A stretch of 64,000 bases of DNA from CAMDPA01 sp965223035 (GCA_965223035.1 OZ244980.1:3720001-3784000), one strand, 5' to 3'. Positions 41,808-50,514 are shown, numbered from the stretch's first letter. A program made the numbers and translations. Notes: generated from the sequence alone by a model not told the origin.

Positions 41808-42701
41808 TTAGGATTTATACGGTGCATGGCCGTAGAACGGCCCCTGATAGCTTGGCTTGCGCTTATCGAGAAAGGCGCGGATGCCCTCCTGGCAGTCCTT
41901 GGTTCGCGTGATCTCCATGATGGCGGCCAGCTCGCGCGCCCAGCCTTCATCGGAGCGGTTTGAATTCCAATAGAACTTCACCAGGTCCTTGGCGTAGCGG
42001 ACCGACAGGTAAGGGTTGGACGCGACCTGAGCAGCGAACGCCATGGTGTCTTCCATCAGCTGGTCATGAGCGATCAGCCGGTCGACCAGGCCGATCCGCT
42101 CGGCCTCCGCCGCCTCGATGATCTTGCCCGTCAGGATCATCTCCAACGCCTTGCCGACACCGACCAGCTTCGGCAAGTTGCGAGCGCCACCGGACTCCGG
42201 CAAAAAGCCGGCCGGCACCGCCACCTCGCCGAGCTTGGCGCGATCGGAGGCAAACCGCAGATCGCACAGCGTGCACACCTCCAGCCCGATGCCCACCGCC
42301 GGTCCATTGATGGCGGCAATCGTTATCGCGGGCAGATCCTCCAGCTTTTTGAAGCAACGCTGCAGCACTTGGTGGCGCAGGTCGTTGAAGAAATAGTGGG
42401 CCAATTCCTTGTACGGACCGAAATTGCCCATGTCGAAATCGTCATCACCGACACCGAGCGGACCAGCCTCCGACTTGAGATCGCCGCCTGCTGAGAAGCC
42501 GCGCCCTTCACCGGTCAAGATCACGACCTTGATGTGACTTTGATGCTTGATCTCATCGAGCAGGATGTCGAGTTCGACCCGCATGCGGACGTCGACGGCG
42601 TTGAGGAAATCCGGACGGTTGAAGGTGATGACGCCGATCGACTTTTCCTCCGGCCGGTTGGGGTTGGGCCGGACGTCCCACTTGATGGTTTGATAGTCCA
42701 T
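41808..42701 (-). CDS. Enoyl-CoA hydratase/isomerase family protein
   Basis: A 297-residue crotonase-fold enzyme. Oxyanion-hole segments are VVILTGEGRGFSAGGDLKSE and INGPAVGIGLEVCTLCDLRF. The acidic catalytic region reads LGEVAVPAGFLPESGGARNL, retaining the Glu usual after GxxP and the SGG..NLP pattern. The family covers hydratases, isomerases and dehydratases of acyl-CoA, so the substrate cannot be stated; breakdown of fatty or aromatic acids is plausible. ATG 42701 is supported by a strong gaggagg seven to thirteen bases upstream. It is divergent from trpF. Confidence 0.9.
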   Translation of the reverse strand: MDYQTIKWDVRPNPNRPEEKSIGVITFNRPDFLNAVDVRMRVELDILLDEIKHQSHIKVVILTGEGRGFSAGGDLKSEAGPLGVGDDDFDMGNFGPYKELAHYFFNDLRHQVLQRCFKKLEDLPAITIAAINGPAVGIGLEVCTLCDLRFASDRAKLGEVAVPAGFLPESGGARNLPKLVGVGKALEMILTGKIIEAAEAERIGLVDRLIAHDQLMEDTMAFAAQVASNPYLSVRYAKDLVKFYWNSNRSDEGWARELAAIMEITRTKDCQEGIRAFLDKRKPSYQGPFYGHAPYKS

Positions 42702-42845
42702 GCTGGATCCTCCTCAGTGATGGCGATGGCGGTGGCGCCATGCTCGCACGGCAGATGGTTGCGCGCGAGATCGGCAGGCTGATCAGATCGTCACGGCTGG
42801 TATTTGCACTTGACAGCAGGGGCCCATGTGCCGTTCGACCATACG

Positions 42846-43499
42846 ATGACGGCGAAGGTCAAAATCTGCGGGATCAAAACCGAAGCGGCGCTCGATGCCG
42901 CATTGGCAGGCGGTGCCGATTTCGTCGGCTTCGTGTTCTATCCGCCCTCGCCGCGCAGCCTGGCCCCGGAGCGCGCAGCCGAATTGGTGGCCCGGATCGA
43001 AGGCCGCGCGCAGGCCGTCGCCCTGGTCGTCGATGTGGACGATGCCGAGCTCGATCGCATCGTTGCCCGCGTGCGACCGGATCTGTTGCAGCTGCACGGC
43101 AGCGAAACCCCGGAACGCGCGCGTGCGATCGCACAACGGTTGGGAGTTCCCGTCATAAAGGCGATCAAGGTCGAGACGGCGGCGGAAGCCAAGGCCGCGC
43201 TGGCCTGGCAGAACAGCGTTGAGCGCATCTTGTTTGACGCCAAGACACCAAAAGGACAGGTTGGCGCGCTGCCTGGCGGCAATGGCTTGTCGTTCGATTG
43301 GCATGCGTTGGAGCCGGTCAAGGGCCGATTGCCGTTCATGCTGTCGGGCGGTCTTGATCCTGACAACGTGGCCCATGCGATCGCGCTCACCGGCGCCTGG
43401 GCGGTGGACGTCTCCTCAGGCGTCGAACGTCGGTCCGGTGTCAAGGATACGACGTTGATCGCCAGATTTTTGGCCGCTGCAAAAGGAAAGGCCGGCTGA
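42846..43499 (+). CDS. trpF: Phosphoribosylanthranilate isomerase
   Basis: TrpF converts phosphoribosylanthranilate to CdRP in tryptophan synthesis. The 217-residue (beta/alpha)8 protein begins MTAKVKICGIKTEAALDAAL with the catalytic Cys in KICGI. GADFVGFVFYPPSPRSL, LLQLHGSETPERARAI, ILFDAKTPKGQVGALPGGNG (catalytic Asp) and FMLSGGLDPDNVAHAI with DVSSGVE complete the phosphate-binding pattern. ATG 42846 is chosen over an in-frame start 42 bp upstream. It is first in the trpF-trpB-trpA-accD-folC series; trpB follows within a few bases. Confidence 0.97.
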   Translation: MTAKVKICGIKTEAALDAALAGGADFVGFVFYPPSPRSLAPERAAELVARIEGRAQAVALVVDVDDAELDRIVARVRPDLLQLHGSETPERARAIAQRLGVPVIKAIKVETAAEAKAALAWQNSVERILFDAKTPKGQVGALPGGNGLSFDWHALEPVKGRLPFMLSGGLDPDNVAHAIALTGAWAVDVSSGVERRSGVKDTTLIARFLAAAKGKAG

Positions 43500-43501
43500 C
43501 G

Positions 43502-44785
43502 GTGGACCCGATGACACCTGCCCCCATTACGACCGCTGAGACGGCCCCCAACAGTTACCGCAGCGGCCCCGACCAACGCGGGTTTTTTGGCATGTTCGGC
43601 GGCCGGTTCGTGGCCGAAACGCTGATGCCGTTGATCCTCGACCTCGAAGCGGCCTACGACGCGGCGCGCGGGGACCCGGCGTTTCAGGCTGAGCTCGACG
43701 GCTTGGCCACGCATTATTCCGGTCGGCCCAGTCCGCTCTACTTCGCTGAACGGCTGACCACCCATTTTCGCGAGCGGGCGGCCGCGAACGGTGATCGCGG
43801 TGGCGGCGCCAAGATCTACTTCAAGCGCGATGAACTCAACCATACCGGGAGCCATAAGATCAACAACTGCTTAGGTCAGATCCTGCTCGCACGCCGCATG
43901 GGTAAGACCCGCATCATCGCCGAGACCGGTGCCGGTCAGCATGGCGTGGCGGTCGCCACGGTATGCGCCAAATTCGGCATGCCATGCGAGATCTATATGG
44001 GCGCGACCGACATCGAACGTCAAAGCTCCAACGTCGCGCGCATGAAGTTGTTGAACGCGCAGGTGAACCCGGTTGCATCGGGCCCCGGCACGCTCAAGGA
44101 CGCGATGAACGAGGCGTTGCGCGATTGGGTCGCCAACGTCCACAACACCTATTACCTGATCGGCACGGCGGCCGGCCCCCACCCCTATCCGGCGATGGTG
44201 CGCGACTTCCAATCCGTGATCGGCAACGAAGTGCGTCAGCAAATGATGGCGGCTGAAGGCCGGCTGCCGGACACGCTGGTGGCTTGCATCGGGGGCGGAT
44301 CGAACGCCATCGGCCTGTTTCACCCGTTCCTCGACGATCCCGATGTCGCAATTTTCGGTGTCGAAGCCGGCGGTCATGGCCTCGAGGTTGAGAATGGCCA
44401 TGCCGCCTCCATGAGCGGGGGACGGCCGGGGGTTCTGCACGGCAATCGCACCTACTTGTTACAGAATGCGGACGGCCAGATCCTGGAAGGCCACTCGATC
44501 TCGGCCGGCCTGGACTACCCGGGCGTGGGACCGGAGCATGCCTGGCTGAAGGACAGCGGCCGGGTGCGGTATGTGCCGATCACCGATCGGCAGGCGCTTG
44601 ACGCCGTCATCCTGTGCGCCCAGCAGGAAGGCATCATCCCGGCGCTGGAGCCGGCCCACGCCATGGCCTATGTGGCGCAGTTGGCACCCACGTTGCCACA
44701 CGACAACTTGTTGGTGATGAACCTGTGCGGGCGCGGCGACAAGGATCTGATCACGATCACCAAAGCGCTGGGCATGGAGACCTAA
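43502..44785 (+). CDS. trpB: Tryptophan synthase beta subunit
   Basis: TrpB joins indole and serine using pyridoxal phosphate and channels indole from TrpA. The 427-residue protein has FGMFGGRFVAETLMPLILDL, the PLP lysine in NHTGSHKINNCLGQILLAR, AETGAGQHGVAVATVCAKFG, CIGGGSNAIGLFHPFLDD and GLDYPGVGPEHAWLKDSGR, all intact. GTG 43502 lies two bases after the trpF stop; ATG 43511 is an alternative start. The TAA stop at 44783-44785 begins a degenerate R1 beta arm (taaatcagcgtgccttaatt), so an element seems to have landed at the gene end. trpA follows after 114 bp. Confidence 0.97.
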   Translation: MDPMTPAPITTAETAPNSYRSGPDQRGFFGMFGGRFVAETLMPLILDLEAAYDAARGDPAFQAELDGLATHYSGRPSPLYFAERLTTHFRERAAANGDRGGGAKIYFKRDELNHTGSHKINNCLGQILLARRMGKTRIIAETGAGQHGVAVATVCAKFGMPCEIYMGATDIERQSSNVARMKLLNAQVNPVASGPGTLKDAMNEALRDWVANVHNTYYLIGTAAGPHPYPAMVRDFQSVIGNEVRQQMMAAEGRLPDTLVACIGGGSNAIGLFHPFLDDPDVAIFGVEAGGHGLEVENGHAASMSGGRPGVLHGNRTYLLQNADGQILEGHSISAGLDYPGVGPEHAWLKDSGRVRYVPITDRQALDAVILCAQQEGIIPALEPAHAMAYVAQLAPTLPHDNLLVMNLCGRGDKDLITITKALGMET

Positions 44786-44812
44786 ATCAGCGTGCCTTAA
44801 TTGGGGTGAGCA
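44783..44812. repeat. R1 remnant, beta left arm
   Basis: taaatcagcgtgccttaatt compared with the consensus tagatcatcgtgccttaatt, followed by gggtgagcaa from the family spacer. There is no matching right arm. It overlaps the trpB stop codon. Confidence 0.45.
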
Positions 44813-44899
44813 AGTGGCGGCTTGACCAGGATGGGGCCGCCGGCCTACCAGCAAGCGCGCGTAGTGTGAAACCTCAAGGACCCGCAGCAGAGACCCGCC

Positions 44900-45730
44900 A
44901 TGTCCGTGTCCGCCTCCCGCATTGACCGCTGCTATTCGGCGCTCAAAGCCCGAAAGCAGGCAGCCCTCGTGACATTCGTGACGGCTGGCGATCCGGACTA
45001 CGACACCTCCTGCCGCATCGTCCAAGGCTTGCCGGAGGCCGGCGCCGACATGATAGAACTCGGCATGCCGTTCTCCGATCCGATGGCCGACGGCCCGGCC
45101 ATCCAAGCCTCGTCGCAGCGCGCCTTAAAGGCCGGACAGACCATGCGCCGGACACTCGACATCGTGCGCACCTTTCGCGCCAACAACGCCGATACCCCGC
45201 TGATTCTCATGGGCTATTACAATCCGATCTACGTCTATCCCAGCGCCGCCTTTCTGGCGGAAGCGCAGGACGCCGGCGTCGACGGCCTGATCGTGGTGGA
45301 CGTCCCGCCGGAGGCCGACGACGAGTTGTGCCTGCCAGCGATGGCCGTTGGGCTCAACTTCATCCGATTGGCGACGCCGACCACCGATGCGAAACGGTTG
45401 CCCACGGTGTTGGCCAATTCCAGCGGGTTCGTTTATTACGTGTCGATCACCGGTATCACCGGCACCGCGGCCCCCGAGGTCGCCGCCGTGCATCAGCAGG
45501 TCAAACGGATCAAAGCAGCCACGGCGCTGCCGGTCGCGGTGGGCTTCGGCGTCAACTCGCCGGAGCAGGCACGCGCGATCGCCGCCGGTGCCGACGGCGT
45601 GGTGGTCGGGTCGGCTTTGGTGAATGCCGTTCGCGATAGTCTCGATGGCGCCGGGCGAGCCACCGCCGACACGGTGCGGCGGGTGCTGGATCGAACCCGC
45701 GAGCTGGCGCGTGGCCTCAACGCTGCATAA
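44900..45730 (+). CDS. trpA: Tryptophan synthase alpha subunit
   Basis: TrpA cleaves indole-3-glycerol phosphate to indole. The 276-residue TIM barrel shows ALVTFVTAGDPDYDTSCRIV, MIELGMPFSDPMADGPAIQA with catalytic Glu and Asp, LILMGYYNPIYVYPSAAFLA, DGLIVVDVPPEADDEL, GFVYYVSITGITGT and VGFGVNSPEQARAIAAGADG with VVVGSALV for phosphate binding. All are canonical. The start is ATG 44900. It lies 114 bp after trpB, unusually far for this operon, with an R1 remnant between them. It is followed by a terminator-like hairpin and an R1 composite before accD. Confidence 0.97.
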   Translation: MSVSASRIDRCYSALKARKQAALVTFVTAGDPDYDTSCRIVQGLPEAGADMIELGMPFSDPMADGPAIQASSQRALKAGQTMRRTLDIVRTFRANNADTPLILMGYYNPIYVYPSAAFLAEAQDAGVDGLIVVDVPPEADDELCLPAMAVGLNFIRLATPTTDAKRLPTVLANSSGFVYYVSITGITGTAAPEVAAVHQQVKRIKAATALPVAVGFGVNSPEQARAIAAGADGVVVGSALVNAVRDSLDGAGRATADTVRRVLDRTRELARGLNAA

Positions 45731-45799
45731 CGAGGCCGCGGTGCTGCATGATGTGACAATTCATGCTATAAGTCCGTATCTGGATTGACTGCGCGGCTG

Positions 45800-45838
45800 A
45801 GCGCGGCCCAGTGGCACGAGGCGATCGGGCGCTTTTTC
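45800..45838 (+). terminator. Possible rho-independent terminator after trpA
   Basis: agcgcggccc at 45800 can pair with gggcgct at 45827-45833 (two bases bulged), followed by a run of five T. The loop is long (about 17 bases), so efficiency is doubtful. It would separate trpA from accD. Confidence 0.4.
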
Positions 45839-45918
45839 GGTTGGCGTGGACCATCGCAGGCAAACGCCCCCTTGGATTGGCAGATCGGGCCTCTATCTCA
45901 AGGGTCGTTCGGATGCGC

Positions 45919-46054
45919 CTAGATCATCGTGCCTTGAATTGGCACCGCTCAGCCGGTGCCAATTCAAGGCACGATGATCGCTGTTAAAGTGGTGAGCAAC
46001 TTTCTGCCTTTAATCGGGATCGTTCCGATTCCGATTAAAGGCAGGTGGCTCTAG
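45919..46054. repeat. R1 composite with a strongly compensated beta stem
   Basis: CTAG to CTAG. The beta arms are gccttgaattggcaccg and cggtgccaattcaaggc, both changed relative to other copies yet still fully complementary. Spacer gttaaagtggtgagcaac, then alpha arms cctttaatcgggatcg and ccgattaaaggcag. It fills most of the trpA-accD gap. Confidence 0.9.
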
Positions 46055-46110
46055 TGTGGACTACGCCTTGACGCCCCGGCCGGTTGTCACTGGACAGGAG
46101 CCCTGCCAAC

Positions 46111-47241
46111 GTGAACTGGATCAATAACGTCGTTCGACCGAAAATTCGGGGCTTCCTGACCACCAAGCGCGAGGTCCCCGACAAGCTTTGGGCCAAATGC
46201 CCCGAAAGCGGGCAGATGGTGTTTACCAAAGACTTGGAGGCCAATCTCTTCGTTTATCCGGGCTCCGGCTATCACGAGCGCATGACGGCGCAGGCGCGCC
46301 TGGCCAGCCTGTTCGACGGTGGCGCCTACGATGTCATCAAAGCGCCGCCGGTGCCGGTCGATCCGTTGAAGTTCCGCGACAGCCGTCGCTATACCGATCG
46401 ATTGAAGGATGCGCGTGCGGAAACCGGTCTTGACGACAGCGTCTTGGTTGGAGAGGGCAGGCTGGAAGGCCGGGCGTTGGTGGCTGCCTCCCACGACATG
46501 CGTTTCGTTGGTGGCTCGCTCGGCATCGCGGCCGGCGAGTCGGTGATTGCCGGCATGCTGCGTGCCGTCGAGCGGAACGCTCCGTTTGTGCTGTTTGCAG
46601 CCTCGGGCGGTGCGCGCATGCAAGAAGGTATCCTCTCGCTGATGCAGATGCCGCGGACGACGATCGCCGTGCAGCGCCTGCGCGAGGCAAAATTGCCCTA
46701 TATCGTCGTGCTCACCAACCCGACGACCGGCGGCGTAACGGCGTCCTATGCTATGCTGGGCGATGTCCACATCGCCGAGCCCGGCGCCCTGATTTGCTTC
46801 GCCGGCCCGCGGGTCATCCAACAAACCATCCGCGAGCAGCTGCCGGACGGCTTCCAACGTGCCGAGTACCTATTGGACCACGGCATGGTGGATCTGGTCG
46901 TACACCGCCACCAGATGCGCGAAACGCTGGCGCGGCTGTGCCGGATCATGACGCGCCCGACGGCAAAGGCGGCCAGCCAGGATCAAGATCAAGACGCACC
47001 GACCGTGAACGGGCATCCCAGCTTGAACGGCTCAGGTCATGGCACTGCGCTGACGCTGGCAACGGCCGAGGCACCCGCCTCGAGTGAACCGCAAGCCATC
47101 GAGCCTGAACCGGTCGCCGATAACGACCGCTTCGATGCCGGCAAGTCCAACGGACAGGCTGCCGCACCCGCCGAGATCCAGCACGGCGAGGTCGACCAAC
47201 CCGGCCAACCCACGAGCAAGGGTGAACCGCCCACGACCTGA
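46111..47241 (+). CDS. accD: Acetyl-CoA carboxylase carboxyltransferase beta subunit
   Basis: AccD, with AccA, transfers CO2 from biotin to acetyl-CoA in fatty-acid synthesis. The start is GTG 46111 (VNWINNVVRPKI), as in alphaproteobacterial relatives. The zinc-ribbon region keeps only one of the four E. coli-type cysteines (Cys30 in AKCPESGQMVFTKDLEANLF), a state I recall from other alphaproteobacteria. The crotonase-fold core is normal: FVGGSLGIAAGESVIAGML, FAASGGARMQEG, NPTTGGVTASYAMLGD and CFAGPRVIQQTIREQLPDGF with QRAEYLLDHGMVD. From residue ~283 a 94-residue Ala/Pro/Gln/Glu-rich tail extends beyond the usual end. folC follows. Confidence 0.96.
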   Translation: MNWINNVVRPKIRGFLTTKREVPDKLWAKCPESGQMVFTKDLEANLFVYPGSGYHERMTAQARLASLFDGGAYDVIKAPPVPVDPLKFRDSRRYTDRLKDARAETGLDDSVLVGEGRLEGRALVAASHDMRFVGGSLGIAAGESVIAGMLRAVERNAPFVLFAASGGARMQEGILSLMQMPRTTIAVQRLREAKLPYIVVLTNPTTGGVTASYAMLGDVHIAEPGALICFAGPRVIQQTIREQLPDGFQRAEYLLDHGMVDLVVHRHQMRETLARLCRIMTRPTAKAASQDQDQDAPTVNGHPSLNGSGHGTALTLATAEAPASSEPQAIEPEPVADNDRFDAGKSNGQAAAPAEIQHGEVDQPGQPTSKGEPPTT

Positions 47242-47343
47242 CGCGTCGCTTGAGCCGCATGTGCACACCAACGCTCGCCGGTCATGCCACCAGCCGATCG
47301 GGCGCTCCCCGCCATTTTCCCCGCCATTTTCAAGGATTCGGGC

Positions 47344-48678
47344 ATGTCGGCCCTTGATCAACTGCTTGCCAGATTGAAGGCACTACATCCCAAGAAGATC
47401 GATCTGTCGCTGGGGCGGGTCGAACGGCTGTTGGGCCAATTGGGCGAACCGCAAAACCGGTTGCCTCCCGTCGTTCATATTGCTGGAACCAACGGCAAGG
47501 GGTCGGTGCTGGCCCTGCTGAAGTCGATGTTGGAATGCGGCGGTCTGCGCGTTCATGCGTATACCTCCCCACACTTGGTGCGCTTCAATGAGCGAATCGC
47601 ACTGGCCGGGGCCGAAGGTCGAGCCGCGCCCATTGCCGACGATCACCTGATCGACCTGCTGCGCCGCGTAGAGGCGGCCAACGCCGGTGACCCGATCACA
47701 TTTTTCGAGATCACCACCGCGGCTGCCTTCCAAGCCTTTGCCGAGACCCCAGCCGACGTGGCGTTGATCGAGGTTGGCCTCGGCGGTCGGCTCGATGCCA
47801 CCAATGTGATCAGGCGACCACGCATCACCGTGCTGACCTCGATCGCGATCGACCACGCCGACACCTTGGGACCGACGCTCAGCCGGATTGCCGCAGAAAA
47901 GGCCGGCATCATCAAGCGCGGGGTACCGACCGTCGTGGCGCGCCAGGACGATGAGGCGATGGCCGTGATCAAAGCCGTCGCGCATCGGCTTGCCTCTCCC
48001 CTCACGATCTGGGGCGAGGACTTCGACGCCCATGAGCAAGGCGGCCGGATGGTGTTTCAGTCGCAAGCGCGCCTGATCGATCTTCCTCGTCCCGCCCTGT
48101 TGGGGCCGCACCAGTTGGTCAACGCCGGCACCGCCGTGGCGGTCGCAACAGCGCTGGCGCGGGGCGGCTTCAACCTTGAGGAACGGGCCATCGAGCGGGG
48201 ATTGACGGGTGCGCGCTGGCCGGCACGGTTGCAGAACCTGGTGGCCGGCCGGCTGACCGCCGGATTGTCCCCGGGCTCGGAACTGTGGCTCGATGGGGCC
48301 CACAATCCAGCGGCCGCCGACGCGCTGGCACTGGCGCTGGCCGGGCTCGAGGAACGCTGGCCCAAGCCCCTGACGCTGATCTGTGGACTGATGGGACACA
48401 AGGATGCAGCCGGTTTTCTCGCGCCGTTTAGCGGCTTGGCCAATCGGATTATCGCGGTGCCCGTGCCCGACGCCGCGGAGGCGCACAACAACGCGCGCCA
48501 GCTGGCCTGCCAAGCGCGGCAACTCGGGTTCTCGGCCGAGCAGGCCGATAGCGTGATCGACGCGTTGCGGTTGATCGATCAGCGGCAGGACGGCGTCCGC
48601 ATCGTTATCTGCGGCTCGCTTTATCTGGCCGGTCATGTGCTGGCGCTAAATGAAGCGCGCAGCGCGCATTCGAACTGA
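47344..48678 (+). CDS. folC: Folylpolyglutamate/dihydrofolate synthase
   Basis: FolC adds glutamate to dihydropteroate or folates. The 444-residue protein has VVHIAGTNGKGSVLALLKSM (P-loop), YTSPHLVRFNERIAL, FFEITTAAAFQAFAE, LIEVGLGGRLDATNVI, SIAIDHADTLGPTLSRIAAE with KAGIIK (the carboxylated-lysine region) and LWLDGAHNPAAADALA. ATG 47344 has aagga eight bases upstream and is preferred to an ATG 60 bp earlier. accD-folC after trpFBA is the usual alphaproteobacterial order. Confidence 0.96.
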   Translation: MSALDQLLARLKALHPKKIDLSLGRVERLLGQLGEPQNRLPPVVHIAGTNGKGSVLALLKSMLECGGLRVHAYTSPHLVRFNERIALAGAEGRAAPIADDHLIDLLRRVEAANAGDPITFFEITTAAAFQAFAETPADVALIEVGLGGRLDATNVIRRPRITVLTSIAIDHADTLGPTLSRIAAEKAGIIKRGVPTVVARQDDEAMAVIKAVAHRLASPLTIWGEDFDAHEQGGRMVFQSQARLIDLPRPALLGPHQLVNAGTAVAVATALARGGFNLEERAIERGLTGARWPARLQNLVAGRLTAGLSPGSELWLDGAHNPAAADALALALAGLEERWPKPLTLICGLMGHKDAAGFLAPFSGLANRIIAVPVPDAAEAHNNARQLACQARQLGFSAEQADSVIDALRLIDQRQDGVRIVICGSLYLAGHVLALNEARSAHSN

Positions 48679-48726
48679 GCCTGCGGCGGGCGAGCGGCCC
48701 GGTGACTGCTCCAGCGGTGCGCCGGC

Positions 48727-49788
48727 TCACCAGGCTGAGGTGCGCGCGGTCCGCGATGGGCGGACCAAGCGCGGCTTGGCGATCAGCAAAGGTTTCGAGG
48801 GACGATCCGTTATCGCGCGTCGGATCGCTGCCAACGGCGCGGAGCTGTCCAACACGATGCGACGGTTCACGACGCGCACGCCGAGATCACGCCAAAGTCG
48901 CTCGAGCTTAGGGGCATAGGCACGATTGCCCATCGTGCGATAGAGCCTACTCATCACTTTGGTACCGGTTGCCCAGTCGGCGAGCGCCATGGTCCGGCGC
49001 AGGCTCCACATCTGCGAGAGGTCACCGCCACTGCGCTGCAAGGCGCGCAGCACGTCTTGCAGGCCCAACCGGTTGCCGGTCGCCTTGCGCAGCTCGACGT
49101 CCGCCACCAGACAGAACAATGCGCCGCCCCAATACCGCCGGTGCTGGCTGCGCGTTCCATTCAGGCCGCCGCTGAAGCTTGAGCGCGGCAGTCCCTTCGG
49201 CATGTGGGTCACGAACTTCGCCCAGACGATGGCGGCGCTGGTGAGCCCAGCTTGGGCGCGGGCCACGTCCTCGACGTAGGTGGCGATCCCCTCATGCAGC
49301 CAAAGGTAGCGCCAACTATGATCGGGTACCCCCAGATGCACCATTTCGTGGACCAACAAGGTTTCGTCCGCGAGCGTTGCGGCGCTGGTGTGGCGGCCCA
49401 TGGTGACAATGATGTGCGGCACCGGCGTGCCGCCGGCCCGGCCCATGGTCACCCACTGGCCATCGGTCGGCTGAAAACGAATCCGCACGTACTTGACGGG
49501 GAACCGGCCAAAGTAGGCGGTTGTCGCTTGCGCTGACTGGCGCACCCATTGCATCAGCGCGCGCTGCGTGAGGGCGAACGCTGCGGGGTCGAAATCGACC
49601 TCGATGGTCCCGCCGGCATAGGTCAATATGGTTCGCGTGCCTGACCCAGTTCGCGGGCCCAATATGGTTGGCGTACCGGTGTCCAAGCCCCGCGCGGCGC
49701 GTTCAACGGTCTGCGCACCGGCACCGGCCGCGAAAGTCGTCAACGCGGAGCAGACCAGCATGGCTGCGGGCGCAAAGCTCGCCGTCAC
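48727..49788 (-). CDS. Secreted putative zinc metallopeptidase
   Basis: A 353-residue exported protein I cannot name. The N-terminus is a signal peptide (SFAPAAMLVCSALTTFAAGA). The centre holds a gluzincin-like zinc site: HEMVH at residues 147-151 and Glu166 in YLWLHEGIATYVED, the spacing of HExxH proteases with a downstream Glu ligand (M1/M61-like). A short strand PHIIVTMG precedes it, as the edge strand does in such enzymes. The C-terminal ~120 residues are helical, and the tail is Arg-rich. The start is uncertain: I use GTG 49788; ATG 49761 would also leave part of the signal peptide. Downstream of folC on the opposite strand (convergent). Confidence 0.75.
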   Translation of the reverse strand: MTASFAPAAMLVCSALTTFAAGAGAQTVERAARGLDTGTPTILGPRTGSGTRTILTYAGGTIEVDFDPAAFALTQRALMQWVRQSAQATTAYFGRFPVKYVRIRFQPTDGQWVTMGRAGGTPVPHIIVTMGRHTSAATLADETLLVHEMVHLGVPDHSWRYLWLHEGIATYVEDVARAQAGLTSAAIVWAKFVTHMPKGLPRSSFSGGLNGTRSQHRRYWGGALFCLVADVELRKATGNRLGLQDVLRALQRSGGDLSQMWSLRRTMALADWATGTKVMSRLYRTMGNRAYAPKLERLWRDLGVRVVNRRIVLDSSAPLAAIRRAITDRPSKPLLIAKPRLVRPSRTARTSAW

Positions 49789-50514
49789 CTGCCGGCCGAA
49801 TGTCGTTAGCGTTCCGGGGTTCAGCAAACCCGGTTGCCAGCCAGCCGAGGGCCGGTCGATCGATTGCGGTCGGCTGGTCGCCGCGCAGCGATAGGTTCGG
49901 TGATCTCTGCGCGCGGTTACGACCGCCTCGGTGTTGACAGACCCCCTAATCACTCCGCGGTGATCATCACCGCTTAACCTCGCAGCTTGATCAAGCCGTG
50001 AGCATTGCGCTGCTATCACACCACGATCGCAGTGGTGCGAACGCCAAGTTGTCGTCTGTCGCCCTGGGCCACATCGGTGGTCGGCGGAACGGTGGTGATC
50101 GGCGGCCTCGTGAGTGGGGCGCCCTGCCAGCGGGGATGGTAGCGAAATCAAGCAAAAGCCCAAGCGCGTTCAATGCCTTGTTGGATCCAGGTCTATCAAG
50201 CGCAGGATTATGGTTTGAGCGCGGCAAGGACTTGAAGCTTCCGCGGCTAGAGCAACCTGCCTTAAATCGGAACCGGCGCAATTGGAATCGGCGTTGCGGT
50301 TCCGATTTAAGGCGCGATGATCTAGGGTTCACAAACGGGGACCGCCCGCGCGATCCCGTTGAGCCGGACTGGGGGGGCCAGATCAGCGGCGAACGGCGCG
50401 TCGGGCGGTTTTCCATCAAACCCGTTGCTCAGCAGCGGGGTCTCTCAATGCGTTGGCGCGCCTCGTTGGACCACAAACAGCTGGCCCTCAGGACGCAAAT
50501 TCGATAACGCGCCG
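49789..50514. other. 726-bp region upstream of the metallopeptidase gene
   Basis: An R1 element lies at 50247-50325. The rest is GC-rich sequence; a long minus-strand frame stays open back to 50163 but its composition and lack of any motif argue against translation. The region presumably contains the promoter of the metallopeptidase gene. Confidence 0.5.
50247..50325. repeat. R1 repeat with extended loop
   Basis: CTAG to CTAG. Arms ccttaaatcggaaccg and cggttccgatttaagg enclose gcgcaattggaatcggcgtt, the same loop as in the beta part of the 15752-15904 copy. The left edge is alpha (gagcaacctgcc) and the right is beta (ggcgcgatgatc). Confidence 0.9.

Noticed and set aside
47383..48636. Long minus-strand open frame (417 codons) opposite folC
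   Set aside because: folC is unambiguous on the plus strand; the antisense translation is Arg/Gln/Gly-rich and without motifs.
49791..50163. Upstream extension of the metallopeptidase reading frame
   Set aside because: Residues before the signal peptide are Arg/His-rich with no motif; the signal peptide must be near the N-terminus.
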